Assembly: GCA_021786385.1 (NCBI GenBank)
Contig: JAJYNJ010000006.1
Location: forward strand, 1-47,727
DNA length: 47,727 nt
Reading direction: 5' to 3'
Origin: Chloroflexota bacterium
Lineage (GTDB): Bacteria; Chloroflexota; Limnocylindria; Limnocylindrales; CSP1-4
The notes under the pieces were generated by a model. That model worked only from the letters and a program-made list of their open reading frames with translations. It did no database searches and was not told the origin of the DNA. Positions 7,432 to 15,338 of the stretch are shown here, piece by piece. How positions within the stretch are numbered: the first letter of the stretch is position 1; the number at the start of each line of letters is the position of its first letter. Both the position numbers and the translations under genes were made by a program.

Positions 7432-10400
7432 TCAGCTGCAGCCCGACGTGCTGCCGCAGTTGAGGCACTTGTAGCAGCTGCCGTTGCGCACCATGATCGA
7501 ACCGCAATCTGCGCAGCTAGGTGCGTCGGCCTGGGCCTGGAAGGCGACCTTCTGGGAACGGCCGAGTTGGATCCCGACCGATTTCGCCGCGCCGTTCGAT
7601 CCGGGGGCGGCATGGCCGTTCGACTCCGCCCGCGGCGCGCCGCTGGTGGGTGCCAGCGGCGGTTCAGTCGTGGCCGGAGTCGTCGCGGTGGACGGCAGGG
7701 CCTCTCCGGCCGCCGGGGCTTCCCCGGTCGGCGGCACGCTCCCCTCGGTCGGAGTCTGCCCGCCCGAGGGTCCCGCGGCCGTTGGGGCGGCCGTGGGCTG
7801 AGCGGCCGTCGCCGGGCCTTCGGGGGAGGGTGCCACCGCCGCGCCCTCTCCAGCGGCTGCCGCGGGGAGATCGAGCGTGACCGGGACCGGACCCGACCCG
7901 GCCGGCGCCACGCCGAACTCCTCCTCGCTGGAGCGGTCGAGGATCCCGAGCGCCGGGCGGTCTTCCTTCGGGAGGAAACGCGAGCCGAGCCAGCGGAAGA
8001 TGTAGTCCACGCTCGACTTCGCGATCGGAATCTCTGGATTGCCAGTGAACCCGCTTGGTTCGAAGCGCACGTGCGCGAACTTGTTCACGAGATCCTTCAG
8101 CGGCACGCCGTACTGGAGCGCCAGGCTGATCGCCGTCGCGAACGAGTCCATCAGGCCCGAGACCGTCGAGCCCTCCTTGGCCATCTTCAGGAAGATCTCG
8201 CCGGGCTGGCCGTTCGGGTAGAGCCCGACGGTGATGTAGCCCTCGTGGCCGGCCACCTCGAACTTGTGCGTGATCGCCTGCCGTTCTGCGGGCAGTCGCT
8301 GACGATGCGGTTTCTTCGCCTCGGCCTGGGCCACGGCGAGCGCGCGCTCGAGCTCGGCGATGCGCGCCGTCAGCTCGGCTGTAGCCGCCGCCACCGCCTC
8401 GGCCGCAACGACCTCGACGGCTTTGTCGGCCTCGCTCCCTTTCTTCTTGCCGGTGCTGAGCGGCTGCGAGCGTTTGGAGTTGTCGCGGTAGATGGCGATC
8501 GCCTTGAGCCCGAGTCGCCAGCCCTCGAGGTAGACCTGCTCGATATCGGCCGGCGTGGCCGACTCGGGCATGTTGACCGTCTTGCTGATCGCCCCGGAGA
8601 GGAACGGCTGGACCGCCGCCATCATGCGGATGTGGCCCATGTAGTGGATGGACCGTTGCCCGTTGACCGGTTTGAAGGCACAGTCGAAGACCGATAGGTG
8701 TTCCGGCTTCAGTCCCGGGGCGCCCTCGATCGTTTCGTGTTCGTTGACGTAGCGGACGATCTCCTCGACCTGCCGCGAGTGGTAGCCGAGTTTGCGGAGC
8801 GCGGCCGGCACGGTCTGGTTGACGATCTTGAGGAAGCCCTCGCCCACCAGCTTCTTGTATTTGACGAGCGCGATGTCGGGCTCGATGCCAGTGGTGTCGC
8901 AGTCCATCATGAACGCGATCGTCCCGGTCGGCGCTAGGAGCGTGGTCTGCGCGTTGCGGAAGCCGTACTGCTCGCCCAGGCTCAGCGTCTCATCCCAGAG
9001 GCTGCGGGCAGCAGTCAGCATGTCTGTAGGTACCGCGTGATCGGCGATCGCGTAGGCGGCCTCACGGTGTTTGCGGATCACGCGCAGGAACGGCTCGCGG
9101 TTTTTCTCGAACTCGACGAATGGGCCGCCATGGTCGCGTGCGATGATCGCCGACTGGCGGTAGGCCTCAGCCGTCATGATCGACGTGAGGGCGGCCGCGA
9201 ACGCCCGCCCTTCGTCAGAATCGTACGCCAGGCCGCGGCTCATGAGCAGGGCGCCCAGGTTCGCATAACCGAGCCCCAGTGGACGGAAGCGATGCGAGTT
9301 CTCTTCGATCTTGGGTGTGGGGTAGCTCGCGTAGTCGACGAGGATTTCCTGGGCAGTGATCGTGGTTCGGCAGGCGTACCGAAATGCGTCGACGTCGAAT
9401 TCACCGTCCTCGCCCACGAACTTCATGAGGTTCAGCGATGCCAGGTTGCAGCTCGTGTCGTTGATGAACGAGAATTCGGAGCAGGGGTTTGTCGCAACCT
9501 GGCGCGCGGAATTCGAGACCGGGTTCCAGTCGTTGATGGTGGTGTCGTACTGCATCCCCGGATCGCCACAGACCCAGGCGGCCTCGGCGATCTGGTGCAG
9601 GATGTCCCGCGCCCGGTACGTCTCGGCGGGCTCACCCGTGGTGACATAGCGCGTGGTCCATTCGCCGTCCTGCTCGACCGCATGCATGAAATCGTCGGTG
9701 ACACGGACCGAGTGGTTGGCGTTCTGGAAGAAGACCGAGCCGTACGCCTCGCCCGTGAACGACGGGTCGTACCCGGCCTCGATGAGCGCCCACGCCTTCT
9801 TCTCCTCGAGCATCTTGCAGTTGACGAACTCGAGGATGTCGGGGTGATCCGCGTTGAGGATCACCATCTTGGCCGCGCGACGCGTCTTCCCGCCCGACTT
9901 GATGACACCGGCGAACGCGTCGTACCCTTTCATGAAGCTGACCGGGCCAGACGCCATCCCGCCGCCCGCCATCTTCTCTTTCGATGATCGGATCGGCGAG
10001 AGGTTGGAGCCGGCGCCCGAGCCGTACTTGAAGAGCATCGCCTCGGTCTTGGCGAGGTCCATGATCGACGTCATGGAATCCTCGACCGAGTTGATGAAGC
10101 AGGCGGAGCACTGGGGGTGCGGCTCGACGCCGACGTTGAACCAGACAGGCGAGTTGAAGGCCATCTTCTGGTGCAGGATCAGGTGCGTCAGCTCCGCCCG
10201 GAAGGCCTCCAGATCCTCCTCCGTCGCGAAGTAGTGGCCGTCGCGCGCCCAACCGCTGATCGTATCGACGACACGGCTGATGAGCTGCTTGACGCTGCGC
10301 TCGCGCTCCGGCGTGCCCAAGTGGCCGCGGAAGTACTTGCTGACCACCACGTTGGTGGCCAGCTGGCTCCAGCTCTCGGGGACCTCGACGTCCGGTTGTT

Positions 10401-10578
10401 CGAAGACGACCTTGCCGCTTTCGTTGCCGATGCTGGCGGTCCGGATGGCCCACGTGAGCTCGTCGTAGGGATGGACGCCCGGCTTCGTCCAGCGGCGCTC
10501 GAAGGTGAGGCCGCGCACACCCCCGGTGCCGGCGGAGGCGAGGGTGGTGGAGCTGACGATTCCGGTCGCGCGGGCCAT
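7432..10578 (-). CDS. nrdJ: adenosylcobalamin-dependent ribonucleoside-diphosphate reductase (class II)
   Basis: A 1048-residue cytoplasmic enzyme making deoxyribonucleotides with a B12-generated thiyl radical. The key cysteines match the class II pattern: Cys160 (CSACF) and Cys377 (SCNLASLNL) as the redox pair, and Cys366 (NPCSE) as the radical site with Asn364 and Glu368. The LAPTGTIAFMMDCDTTG loop is also present. After the barrel come a coil-rich segment, a TSCPD domain, a long Pro/Ala/Thr-rich linker and a C-terminal Cys-rich zinc ribbon (last 30 residues, four CxxC-like pairs) that probably shuttles electrons to the active site. The ATG at 10576-10578 has a GGAGGGAG Shine-Dalgarno. A strong promoter and paired NrdR boxes lie upstream. 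The linker makes it longer than many homologues. Confidence 0.97.
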   Translation of the reverse strand: MARATGIVSSTTLASAGTGGVRGLTFERRWTKPGVHPYDELTWAIRTASIGNESGKVVFEQPDVEVPESWSQLATNVVVSKYFRGHLGTPERERSVKQLISRVVDTISGWARDGHYFATEEDLEAFRAELTHLILHQKMAFNSPVWFNVGVEPHPQCSACFINSVEDSMTSIMDLAKTEAMLFKYGSGAGSNLSPIRSSKEKMAGGGMASGPVSFMKGYDAFAGVIKSGGKTRRAAKMVILNADHPDILEFVNCKMLEEKKAWALIEAGYDPSFTGEAYGSVFFQNANHSVRVTDDFMHAVEQDGEWTTRYVTTGEPAETYRARDILHQIAEAAWVCGDPGMQYDTTINDWNPVSNSARQVATNPCSEFSFINDTSCNLASLNLMKFVGEDGEFDVDAFRYACRTTITAQEILVDYASYPTPKIEENSHRFRPLGLGYANLGALLMSRGLAYDSDEGRAFAAALTSIMTAEAYRQSAIIARDHGGPFVEFEKNREPFLRVIRKHREAAYAIADHAVPTDMLTAARSLWDETLSLGEQYGFRNAQTTLLAPTGTIAFMMDCDTTGIEPDIALVKYKKLVGEGFLKIVNQTVPAALRKLGYHSRQVEEIVRYVNEHETIEGAPGLKPEHLSVFDCAFKPVNGQRSIHYMGHIRMMAAVQPFLSGAISKTVNMPESATPADIEQVYLEGWRLGLKAIAIYRDNSKRSQPLSTGKKKGSEADKAVEVVAAEAVAAATAELTARIAELERALAVAQAEAKKPHRQRLPAERQAITHKFEVAGHEGYITVGLYPNGQPGEIFLKMAKEGSTVSGLMDSFATAISLALQYGVPLKDLVNKFAHVRFEPSGFTGNPEIPIAKSSVDYIFRWLGSRFLPKEDRPALGILDRSSEEEFGVAPAGSGPVPVTLDLPAAAAGEGAAVAPSPEGPATAAQPTAAPTAAGPSGGQTPTEGSVPPTGEAPAAGEALPSTATTPATTEPPLAPTSGAPRAESNGHAAPGSNGAAKSVGIQLGRSQKVAFQAQADAPSCADCGSIMVRNGSCYKCLNCGSTSGCS

Positions 10579-10660
10579 CGGTGGACTCCCTCCGTGCCTG
10601 GGATGGGACGCTATCGCGAGCGGTCCCGGGCGCCACTCCGGCGGCCGACCGCAGGCTGCG

Positions 10661-10688
10661 AATCTACCGCGCCAAACCCGTTTGTCAA
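10661..10688 (-). promoter_or_regulatory. nrdJ promoter (TTGACA-16-TAGATT)
   Basis: On the minus strand TTGACA (10683-10688) and TAGATT (10661-10666) are separated by 16 bp. This is the closest match to a consensus sigma-70 promoter that I find in the window. The predicted transcript would start near 10654, leaving a 5-prime leader of about 75 nt before the nrdJ ATG. Confidence 0.8.
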
Positions 10689-10696
10689 GGGTGCAA

Positions 10697-10712
10697 ACAC
10701 AACATGTAGTGG
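10697..10712. promoter_or_regulatory. NrdR box 1 (strong)
   Basis: ACACAACATGTAGTGG matches the NrdR palindrome ACACWATATATWGTGT at all but a few positions. It lies 8 bp upstream of the nrdJ -35. NrdR is the ATP/dATP-sensing repressor of ribonucleotide reductase genes. Confidence 0.75.
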
Positions 10713-10729
10713 TGTCCGACCGGCTAGCA

Positions 10730-10745
10730 CCGCAAGATGTGGTGG
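10730..10745. promoter_or_regulatory. NrdR box 2 (weaker)
   Basis: CCGCAAGATGTGGTGG retains 10 of 16 consensus positions, including the core. Its start is 33 bp from box 1, about three helical turns, which is the usual spacing of paired NrdR boxes. It also lies upstream of the divergent GNAT gene. Confidence 0.6.
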
Positions 10746-10841
10746 TCACGTCTCGCGAGGGGGTCGGCAGGCTGGGTCGTCAGACGGGTCGCGGCTGCCC
10801 TAGAATGGCCTTCCCCATACCGCAGGCAGGAGGCCCGCGAC

Positions 10842-11438
10842 GTGCTCGAGCTGCGCCAGGCGACGCCGGCGGACGCGCCGCTCGTGTTGGCCCTGACGCT
10901 TGCCGCATACGAGGAGTACCGCGGCGTCCTGGTCCCCGAGAGTGGGGTCTTCGCGGAGATCGTGGCGGGTGTGCGACGGCACCTGCAAGGCGATGCCGGC
11001 CACTCCCGCGCCACTGGCGGCGGCGGTGAGCCCGCTTCTGGTGCCGTGCTGGCGCTCCTCGATGGCCAAGCGGTGGGCTGCGCCCGCTGGTCGGTGCAGA
11101 CGGACGAGCCGGAGGGCGGCCTGCGCGGGGCCGCCGACGCGCCGGTGACGCGCGGGGCGCGCGCTCAGGGTGGCGCCTATCTCTACGTTGGCCGGGTGGC
11201 GGTGCTGCCCGCCCACCGCCGGCGCGGCGTCGCGACCGCGCTGATGACCTGGTGCGAGCGCCTGGCCCAGCGGCGCGGCCTGCACGAGGTGCGGCTCGGC
11301 GTGCGCCTCACCTTGCCGCGCAACGAGATCTTCTACGAGCGGCTCGGATATCGGCGTACGGGCGAGCTCGAGACGCGGGCCGGGTACGGACCGATCGCGC
11401 GCTGGATGGCCAAGCGGGTGGACGACCCCGCATCCTGA
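10842..11438 (+). CDS. GNAT family N-acetyltransferase
   Basis: A 198-residue acyl-CoA-dependent acetyltransferase of the GNAT fold. The acetyl-CoA binding motif A is clear (YVGRVAVLPAHRRRGVATALM, with the RRRGVA pyrophosphate loop), followed by motif B (NEIFYERLGYRRTGE). The substrate is unknown. I place the start at GTG 10842, because AGGAGG sits 8 nt upstream; reading further upstream would run into the nrdJ operator. A TAGAAT hexamer at 10801-10806 is a possible -10. It is divergent from nrdJ and followed 68 bp later by the PH-like gene. Confidence 0.88.
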   Translation: MLELRQATPADAPLVLALTLAAYEEYRGVLVPESGVFAEIVAGVRRHLQGDAGHSRATGGGGEPASGAVLALLDGQAVGCARWSVQTDEPEGGLRGAADAPVTRGARAQGGAYLYVGRVAVLPAHRRRGVATALMTWCERLAQRRGLHEVRLGVRLTLPRNEIFYERLGYRRTGELETRAGYGPIARWMAKRVDDPAS

Positions 11439-11506
11439 CCGACGAGCTCTTGCGGTCGAGGGCCGGGCGGCTCACGATGGTCCTGCCCCGGGGAGGGGAG
11501 GAGACG

Positions 11507-11866
11507 ATGGTGCACGTCGTGATCGCGCACGGCCGCCTGATCATCGAGGTCGAGGGGATCGAGCGGTTCCTGCCGATCTGCCACCGGATCGATCTGCCGC
11601 TGGAGCATGTCGTCTGGGTGCAGACCCGGCCCGACGAGGCGTACCACGGGCCGACGGGGAAGCGGACGCCCGGAACCCTGCTGCAGGGGCTCATCGCGGC
11701 GGGCACATTCCACGGCACGGACGGCGACGTCTTCTGGGACGTGCACGACCCCGGGAGGAGCATCGCGATCGGGTTCCGTGACGAGCCGCTGATCGGGGTC
11801 GTGGTCGACGTGGACGACCCCGACAAGGTCGAGCGGGCGATCGTCCGGGCGCTGCGCGGCGAGTGA
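11507..11866 (+). CDS. conserved PH-like domain protein
   Basis: A 119-residue protein resembling the small bacterial pleckstrin-homology-like family known from Actinobacteria and Chloroflexota. A single domain rich in beta strands ends in an amphipathic helix (DPDKVERAIVRALRG). It includes the segments PGTLLQGLIAAGTFHG and DVFWDVHDPGRSIAI, which recur in that family. There is no signal peptide. ATG 11507 is chosen for the GGGGAGGAG Shine-Dalgarno just upstream. Function is unknown; no partner is suggested by the neighbouring GNAT. Confidence 0.72.
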   Translation: MVHVVIAHGRLIIEVEGIERFLPICHRIDLPLEHVVWVQTRPDEAYHGPTGKRTPGTLLQGLIAAGTFHGTDGDVFWDVHDPGRSIAIGFRDEPLIGVVVDVDDPDKVERAIVRALRGE

Positions 11867-11959
11867 CCTGCCGACGTCGGTCCGCTGCGGAGCGGTGTGC
11901 TGCAGGGCGCGGTCTGCTCTGGTGCGCCGCGCGCTGCGGATGCGCGTGGGCGAGGTCGC

Positions 11960-12955
11960 CTACGGCACCGTCGGCGGCGTGTTCAGCCCGCTGTACGCGT
12001 GCAGCCCGGAGAAATAGAGGTTGCCGAAGAACGTGAAGAGGATCGCGCCGAAGCCGATGACCAGGATGAGCGCCGCGGGCCGGCCGGCCCATCCGCGTTG
12101 GTTGCGCGCGTGGAGATAGACCGCGTAGATCAGCCAGGTCACGAGCGCCGACGTCTCCTTGGGGTCCCAGCTCCAGTAGCTGCCCCACGCGATCGACGCC
12201 CAGTACGAGCCGAGGATGATCATCGTGGCGAAGATCGGGAAGCCGATGATCACGGCGCGGTACGCCACGGCGTCCAGCACACGGTGTGAGGGGAGCCAGG
12301 CGTAGCGGTCCGCGGGGCCCTGCAGGAGATAGCCAACGGCCGCTCCGAAGCTGGTCGCGAAGATACCGTAGCTGATCATCGCCATCGCGACGTGGATGGT
12401 GAGAAGCGGCGCGTTGTCGAGCGCGGGGACCAGTGGCTCGATCGTCGCGGGAAGTGTCGCGGCGTAGCCCACGAGGAAGAGCGCGACACCGAGCGGGAGG
12501 AAGCCGAGCGCGCGGATCGGGTAGCGGCGCTGCAGGAAGAGGTAGCCGGTCGTGATGCCCCAGCTGAACGCGACGGCGAACTCGTACATGTTGCCCCACG
12601 GTCCGCGCCCGACGATGATCGCGCGCAGCAGCATGGAGAGGCCGATCAGCGCCCACGCGACCCAGGCGCCGGTCATGGCCAGTCCGACGACCGGTGTGCC
12701 GGGCAGTCGCTCCTCGGCTTCGGTCCCGTCTGCGGTCCACTGCGCCGCGCGGCTGGCCGGCGCGCCGCCCTCCGTCACGACCTCCCCCGCGGCGCCTGCG
12801 CCCGCCCCGGCTGCGGCGAGCCCGGCCACGGGGACGAGGACCGCGAACGAGCGGCGGCCGGCGGCCAGCAACGCGGTGTGGACGACGTGGAAGACGAACG
12901 CGAACGCGAGCGCCAGGCCGCCACCGGTGAACAGGTAGAGCGACATCTGAGCCAC
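11960..12955 (-). CDS. ccsB: cytochrome c biogenesis protein CcsB/CcsA-type (System II)
   Basis: A 331-residue polytopic membrane protein of the CcsA/ResC family, which with Ccs1/ResB delivers haem to apocytochromes c outside the membrane. It has eight or so hydrophobic helices and the family tryptophan-rich haem-handling motif (WGSYWSWDPKE). Conserved histidines occur in HVVHTAL, IHVAMAMISYG and SGLHAYSG. An acidic, Ala-rich external loop lies at about 45-85. The start is GTG 12953-12955, with AAGGAG 9 nt upstream; a second candidate is the ATG three codons later. The zinc-ribbon membrane gene lies 37 bp upstream on the same strand. ResB is not in the window. Confidence 0.92.
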   Translation of the reverse strand: MAQMSLYLFTGGGLALAFAFVFHVVHTALLAAGRRSFAVLVPVAGLAAAGAGAGAAGEVVTEGGAPASRAAQWTADGTEAEERLPGTPVVGLAMTGAWVAWALIGLSMLLRAIIVGRGPWGNMYEFAVAFSWGITTGYLFLQRRYPIRALGFLPLGVALFLVGYAATLPATIEPLVPALDNAPLLTIHVAMAMISYGIFATSFGAAVGYLLQGPADRYAWLPSHRVLDAVAYRAVIIGFPIFATMIILGSYWASIAWGSYWSWDPKETSALVTWLIYAVYLHARNQRGWAGRPAALILVIGFGAILFTFFGNLYFSGLHAYSGLNTPPTVP

Positions 12956-12992
12956 GGGTCAACTCCTTCCGGGGATCGCGGGGCTCGTGCGG

Positions 12993-13463
12993 TCAGGCCG
13001 CCGCGGCGCCGCCCGGAGGCGGGCCGCCGGGGGAGGCCGCCACGAGCGCGGGCAGTTCACCGAGGACGAAGCGGGTGCCACAGGCCGCGCAGACCTGTCG
13101 CGCGGCCGGGCGGACGGTGCCGTCGACCGGGCAGCGCACCTGGAGATCGCGGCCACAGACGGAGCAGCGGGTCTCACGCGGAGCGAAGAGCAGCGCATCG
13201 CGTGCGCAGTACGGGACGTTCGGGGGCACGATCGGCACGCCGAGGACGTCGCGCGCCGCGCTCCGCGCCTCGATGCTGGCCAGCCGCGCGTGTCCGCGAT
13301 GCTCGCGCACCGCCGCCGCGGCCCAGCCCAAGGCCAGGAGCGTCATGACTGGGCCCAGCACGCCAAGCACGAGCAGGATCGGCAGCACCGCGATGACCGT
13401 GCCCCAGTCGGGGATGACGATCTTGGCCAGGAGCTGCAGAAACTGCGTCCAGAAGTCCGCCAT
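12993..13463 (-). CDS. small membrane protein with double zinc ribbon
   Basis: A 156-residue protein with one hydrophobic helix near the N-terminus (about 15-45). A soluble domain follows, whose C-terminal half holds CSVCGRDLQVRC and VCAACGT. These are two CxxC pairs plus extra Cys residues, typical of a zinc ribbon. The end is Pro/Gly/Ala-rich. The function is not recognised; position suggests co-expression with ccsB. ATG 13461-13463 is preceded by TATGAT at an 8-nt spacing and no Shine-Dalgarno, so it is probably leaderless. Confidence 0.75.
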   Translation of the reverse strand: MADFWTQFLQLLAKIVIPDWGTVIAVLPILLVLGVLGPVMTLLALGWAAAAVREHRGHARLASIEARSAARDVLGVPIVPPNVPYCARDALLFAPRETRCSVCGRDLQVRCPVDGTVRPAARQVCAACGTRFVLGELPALVAASPGGPPPGGAAAA

Positions 13464-13471
13464 GGTCGACA

Positions 13472-13477
13472 ATCATA
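13472..13477 (-). promoter_or_regulatory. -10 element of leaderless zinc-ribbon gene
   Basis: TATGAT on the minus strand, one base from the TATAAT consensus, lies 8 nt before the ATG. It would serve the zinc-ribbon gene and probably ccsB. Confidence 0.6.
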
Positions 13478-13610
13478 CCCCGAGGCCGTGGCTGCTGGGC
13501 CATCTGGCCCGGGCCGAACGGCAGGGTCCGCATCCGCGCATCGCCCCACTGTTCGCGTGCTGCCGCTGATCGCTCCGCACGGCCGGACCGGCGCCAGCCG
13601 CCAGCCACTA

Positions 13611-13671
13611 CCCGGCGAGTCGGCCGGGCGGCGCACCCGGCGAGTCGGCCGGGCGGCGCACCCGGCGGCGG
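13611..13671. repeat. 25-bp tandem repeat, 2.4 copies
   Basis: Two perfect 25-bp copies lie at 13611-13635 and 13636-13660, with a partial third copy to about 13671. The array lies just beyond the NYN stop codon in the 218-bp spacer before the zinc-ribbon gene. The rest of that spacer shows no feature. Confidence 0.9.
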
Positions 13672-13681
13672 TCGCTCGCAG

Positions 13682-14395
13682 TCAGTGGCCGCGCCGCGGG
13701 TTGCCGCGCTTGCGGGTCGCGCCGCGCCCGGGCCGCCACGGCTCTCGCTCGGCCTCGTCGGCGTCGGCGTTCGGGGGCGCGACGTCAGGATCTCCTTCCG
13801 ACCGATCCGGTCGCTTGGCCGTTGGTCGCGCGCCCGTGGGTGGGGCGCCGGCCGCGGGCCATGAGCCGCCCGGCTCTGCCGGCCCGATCGGTCGCCCGCC
13901 CGGGAAGGATGCGCCCCGCAGCCGTCTCGGCCGCGGTCCGGCGATCGACCCACCGTGGGGCGGCGCCGTCGTCGTTCGGTCGGCGAGCCGCTCCGCGAGC
14001 CACCCGACCGGCCGCGCTCGCCCGCCGGCTCGCCCGACCCGCTCGCCGAGGGCCAGGTCGTTCGTCACGACCAGCACGCCCGCCCGCTCGAAGAACGGCC
14101 GCGCTTCAACGAGCTCGACCAGCAGAGCATCGGCGCTGCGACGACCGGCATGCCGGACCGCCAGCCCGGGGCGAATCCGTGTCGCGGCCGGTGCACCAGG
14201 ATCGGGCGCCCCGTCCAGGATCACCTGTGTCTCGATGCGGGGCGGCACCGCGGCCGCAAGGCGCGCGAGCAAGCCGTGGAGCGGCCCCGGGCCCGGGTCA
14301 CCGGCCCAAGCGTAGAGGACGTTGTTGCCGTCGACCAAGAGAGCCGACACGTCGCGCCAGGGATCACCGTGGCGCCTCATCTGGCCACCGCGCAT
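13682..14395 (-). CDS. NYN/PIN-like (YacP-type) putative ribonuclease
   Basis: About 237 residues. The N-terminal 120-130 residues are a YacP/NYN nuclease-like domain: LLVDGNNVLYAW carries the first conserved Asp, SADALLVELV the middle acidic residue and VVTNDLALGERV the third. YacP-family proteins are thought to cleave RNA. The C-terminal 100 residues are a disordered Arg/Gly/Pro-rich tail of the kind that binds nucleic acid. The start is uncertain: in-frame ATGs occur at 14395 and 14380 with no clear Shine-Dalgarno. Longer versions would overlap the divergent HAD gene, so I use 14395. Confidence 0.75.
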   Translation of the reverse strand: MRGGQMRRHGDPWRDVSALLVDGNNVLYAWAGDPGPGPLHGLLARLAAAVPPRIETQVILDGAPDPGAPAATRIRPGLAVRHAGRRSADALLVELVEARPFFERAGVLVVTNDLALGERVGRAGGRARPVGWLAERLADRTTTAPPHGGSIAGPRPRRLRGASFPGGRPIGPAEPGGSWPAAGAPPTGARPTAKRPDRSEGDPDVAPPNADADEAEREPWRPGRGATRKRGNPRRGH

Positions 14396-14472
14396 TCGGT
14401 GACCGCCGCGCATCGCCGAACAAACGCTTCGGGCTCGCGTCGCGCACCCGGCATGGCTGGCCCCGGGCACCC

Positions 14473-14478
14473 TACCAT
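14473..14478 (+). promoter_or_regulatory. -10 element of leaderless HAD gene
   Basis: TACCAT ends 6 nt before the first ATG of the HAD gene, and no Shine-Dalgarno is present between them. Confidence 0.45.
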
Positions 14479-14484
14479 GGGGCC

Positions 14485-15315
14485 ATGATGCTGCTGGTCG
14501 ACCTCGACGGCGTCCTGTATCGAGGGCGCCAACCGGTCCCCGGCGTCGCCGCCGTGCTGGCGGAGCGCGCGGCGGCCGGCGACCTCGTTCTCTACTGCAC
14601 CAACAACTCGAGCCGCCACCGGAGCGAGTACGTGGAGCAGCTCGCAGGGCTCGGGGCGCCGGTAGGCCCCGGCTCGGTCTTCACCTCGGCGTGCGCGACC
14701 GCCCTCGCCCTGCGCGCCGCCGATCCGCCGCTGCGCGTCGTGATGGTCTTCGGCGCCGAGGGCCTGGCGCGCGAGCTGCGCGACGTCGGGCTGCGCACCG
14801 TCCCGCCGACCGCGCGTGGCCTGGCGGCGGGCCCGGACGCCGTCGTCGTGGGGATCGACCGCCGTCTCACCTATCAGCGGCTCACGGTGGCGATGCAGGC
14901 GGTCCGCGCGGGTGCACGCTTCGTCGCCACCAACCGCGATCCCGTCTTTCCGACGGCCGACGGGCTCGCGCCGGGGGCGGGCGCCGTGGTCGCGGCCCTC
15001 GAGACGGCCGCTCAGCGTCCACCCGACCTGGTCGTCGGCAAGCCGTCGCCGATCCTCTTCGAGCAGGCGGCGCGCTCGGTAGGACGCGAGCCGCAGGAGG
15101 CGATCGTGATCGGCGACGGCGCCCTGACCGATATCGCAGCGGCGAACCGGATCGGCGCCCGCTCTGTGCTGATGCTCACCGGGGTCACGAGCCGGGCCGA
15201 TGCCGAGGCGCTCCCGCCGGACGGCCGTCCGACGCTGGTCGCTGCCGACGCCGCGGAGCTGCGGCGCGCCCTGGCGCAGCTCGCGACCGGCCCATCCGGC
15301 GGCCGAACGCCCTGA
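14485..15315 (+). CDS. HAD-IIA family hydrolase (NagD-like phosphatase)
   Basis: A 276-residue HAD-superfamily phosphatase of subclass IIA. Motif I is Asp6-x-Asp8 in LVDLDGVLYRG (nucleophile and acid/base). Motif II is the Asn/Ser-rich CTNNSS, motif III the Lys of VVGKPSP, and motif IV IGDGALTDI. Relatives act on nucleoside monophosphates, phosphoglycolate or 4-nitrophenyl phosphate; the substrate here cannot be told. Tandem ATG ATG at 14485; the first is used. It converges on adenosine deaminase 23 bp away. Confidence 0.92.
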   Translation: MMLLVDLDGVLYRGRQPVPGVAAVLAERAAAGDLVLYCTNNSSRHRSEYVEQLAGLGAPVGPGSVFTSACATALALRAADPPLRVVMVFGAEGLARELRDVGLRTVPPTARGLAAGPDAVVVGIDRRLTYQRLTVAMQAVRAGARFVATNRDPVFPTADGLAPGAGAVVAALETAAQRPPDLVVGKPSPILFEQAARSVGREPQEAIVIGDGALTDIAAANRIGARSVLMLTGVTSRADAEALPPDGRPTLVAADAAELRRALAQLATGPSGGRTP

Positions 15316-15338
15316 CCTGGGTCGGGCCACGCCGTGCG

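Noticed and set aside
7432-10578. Intein or frameshift in the unusually long nrdJ
   Set aside because: The extra length is a Pro/Ala-rich linker before the zinc ribbon; no intein splice motifs or frame break are seen.
10579-10749. Longer nrdJ start at 10749
   Set aside because: The extra 57 codons cover the promoter and NrdR boxes and lack coding character; ATG 10578 has a strong Shine-Dalgarno.
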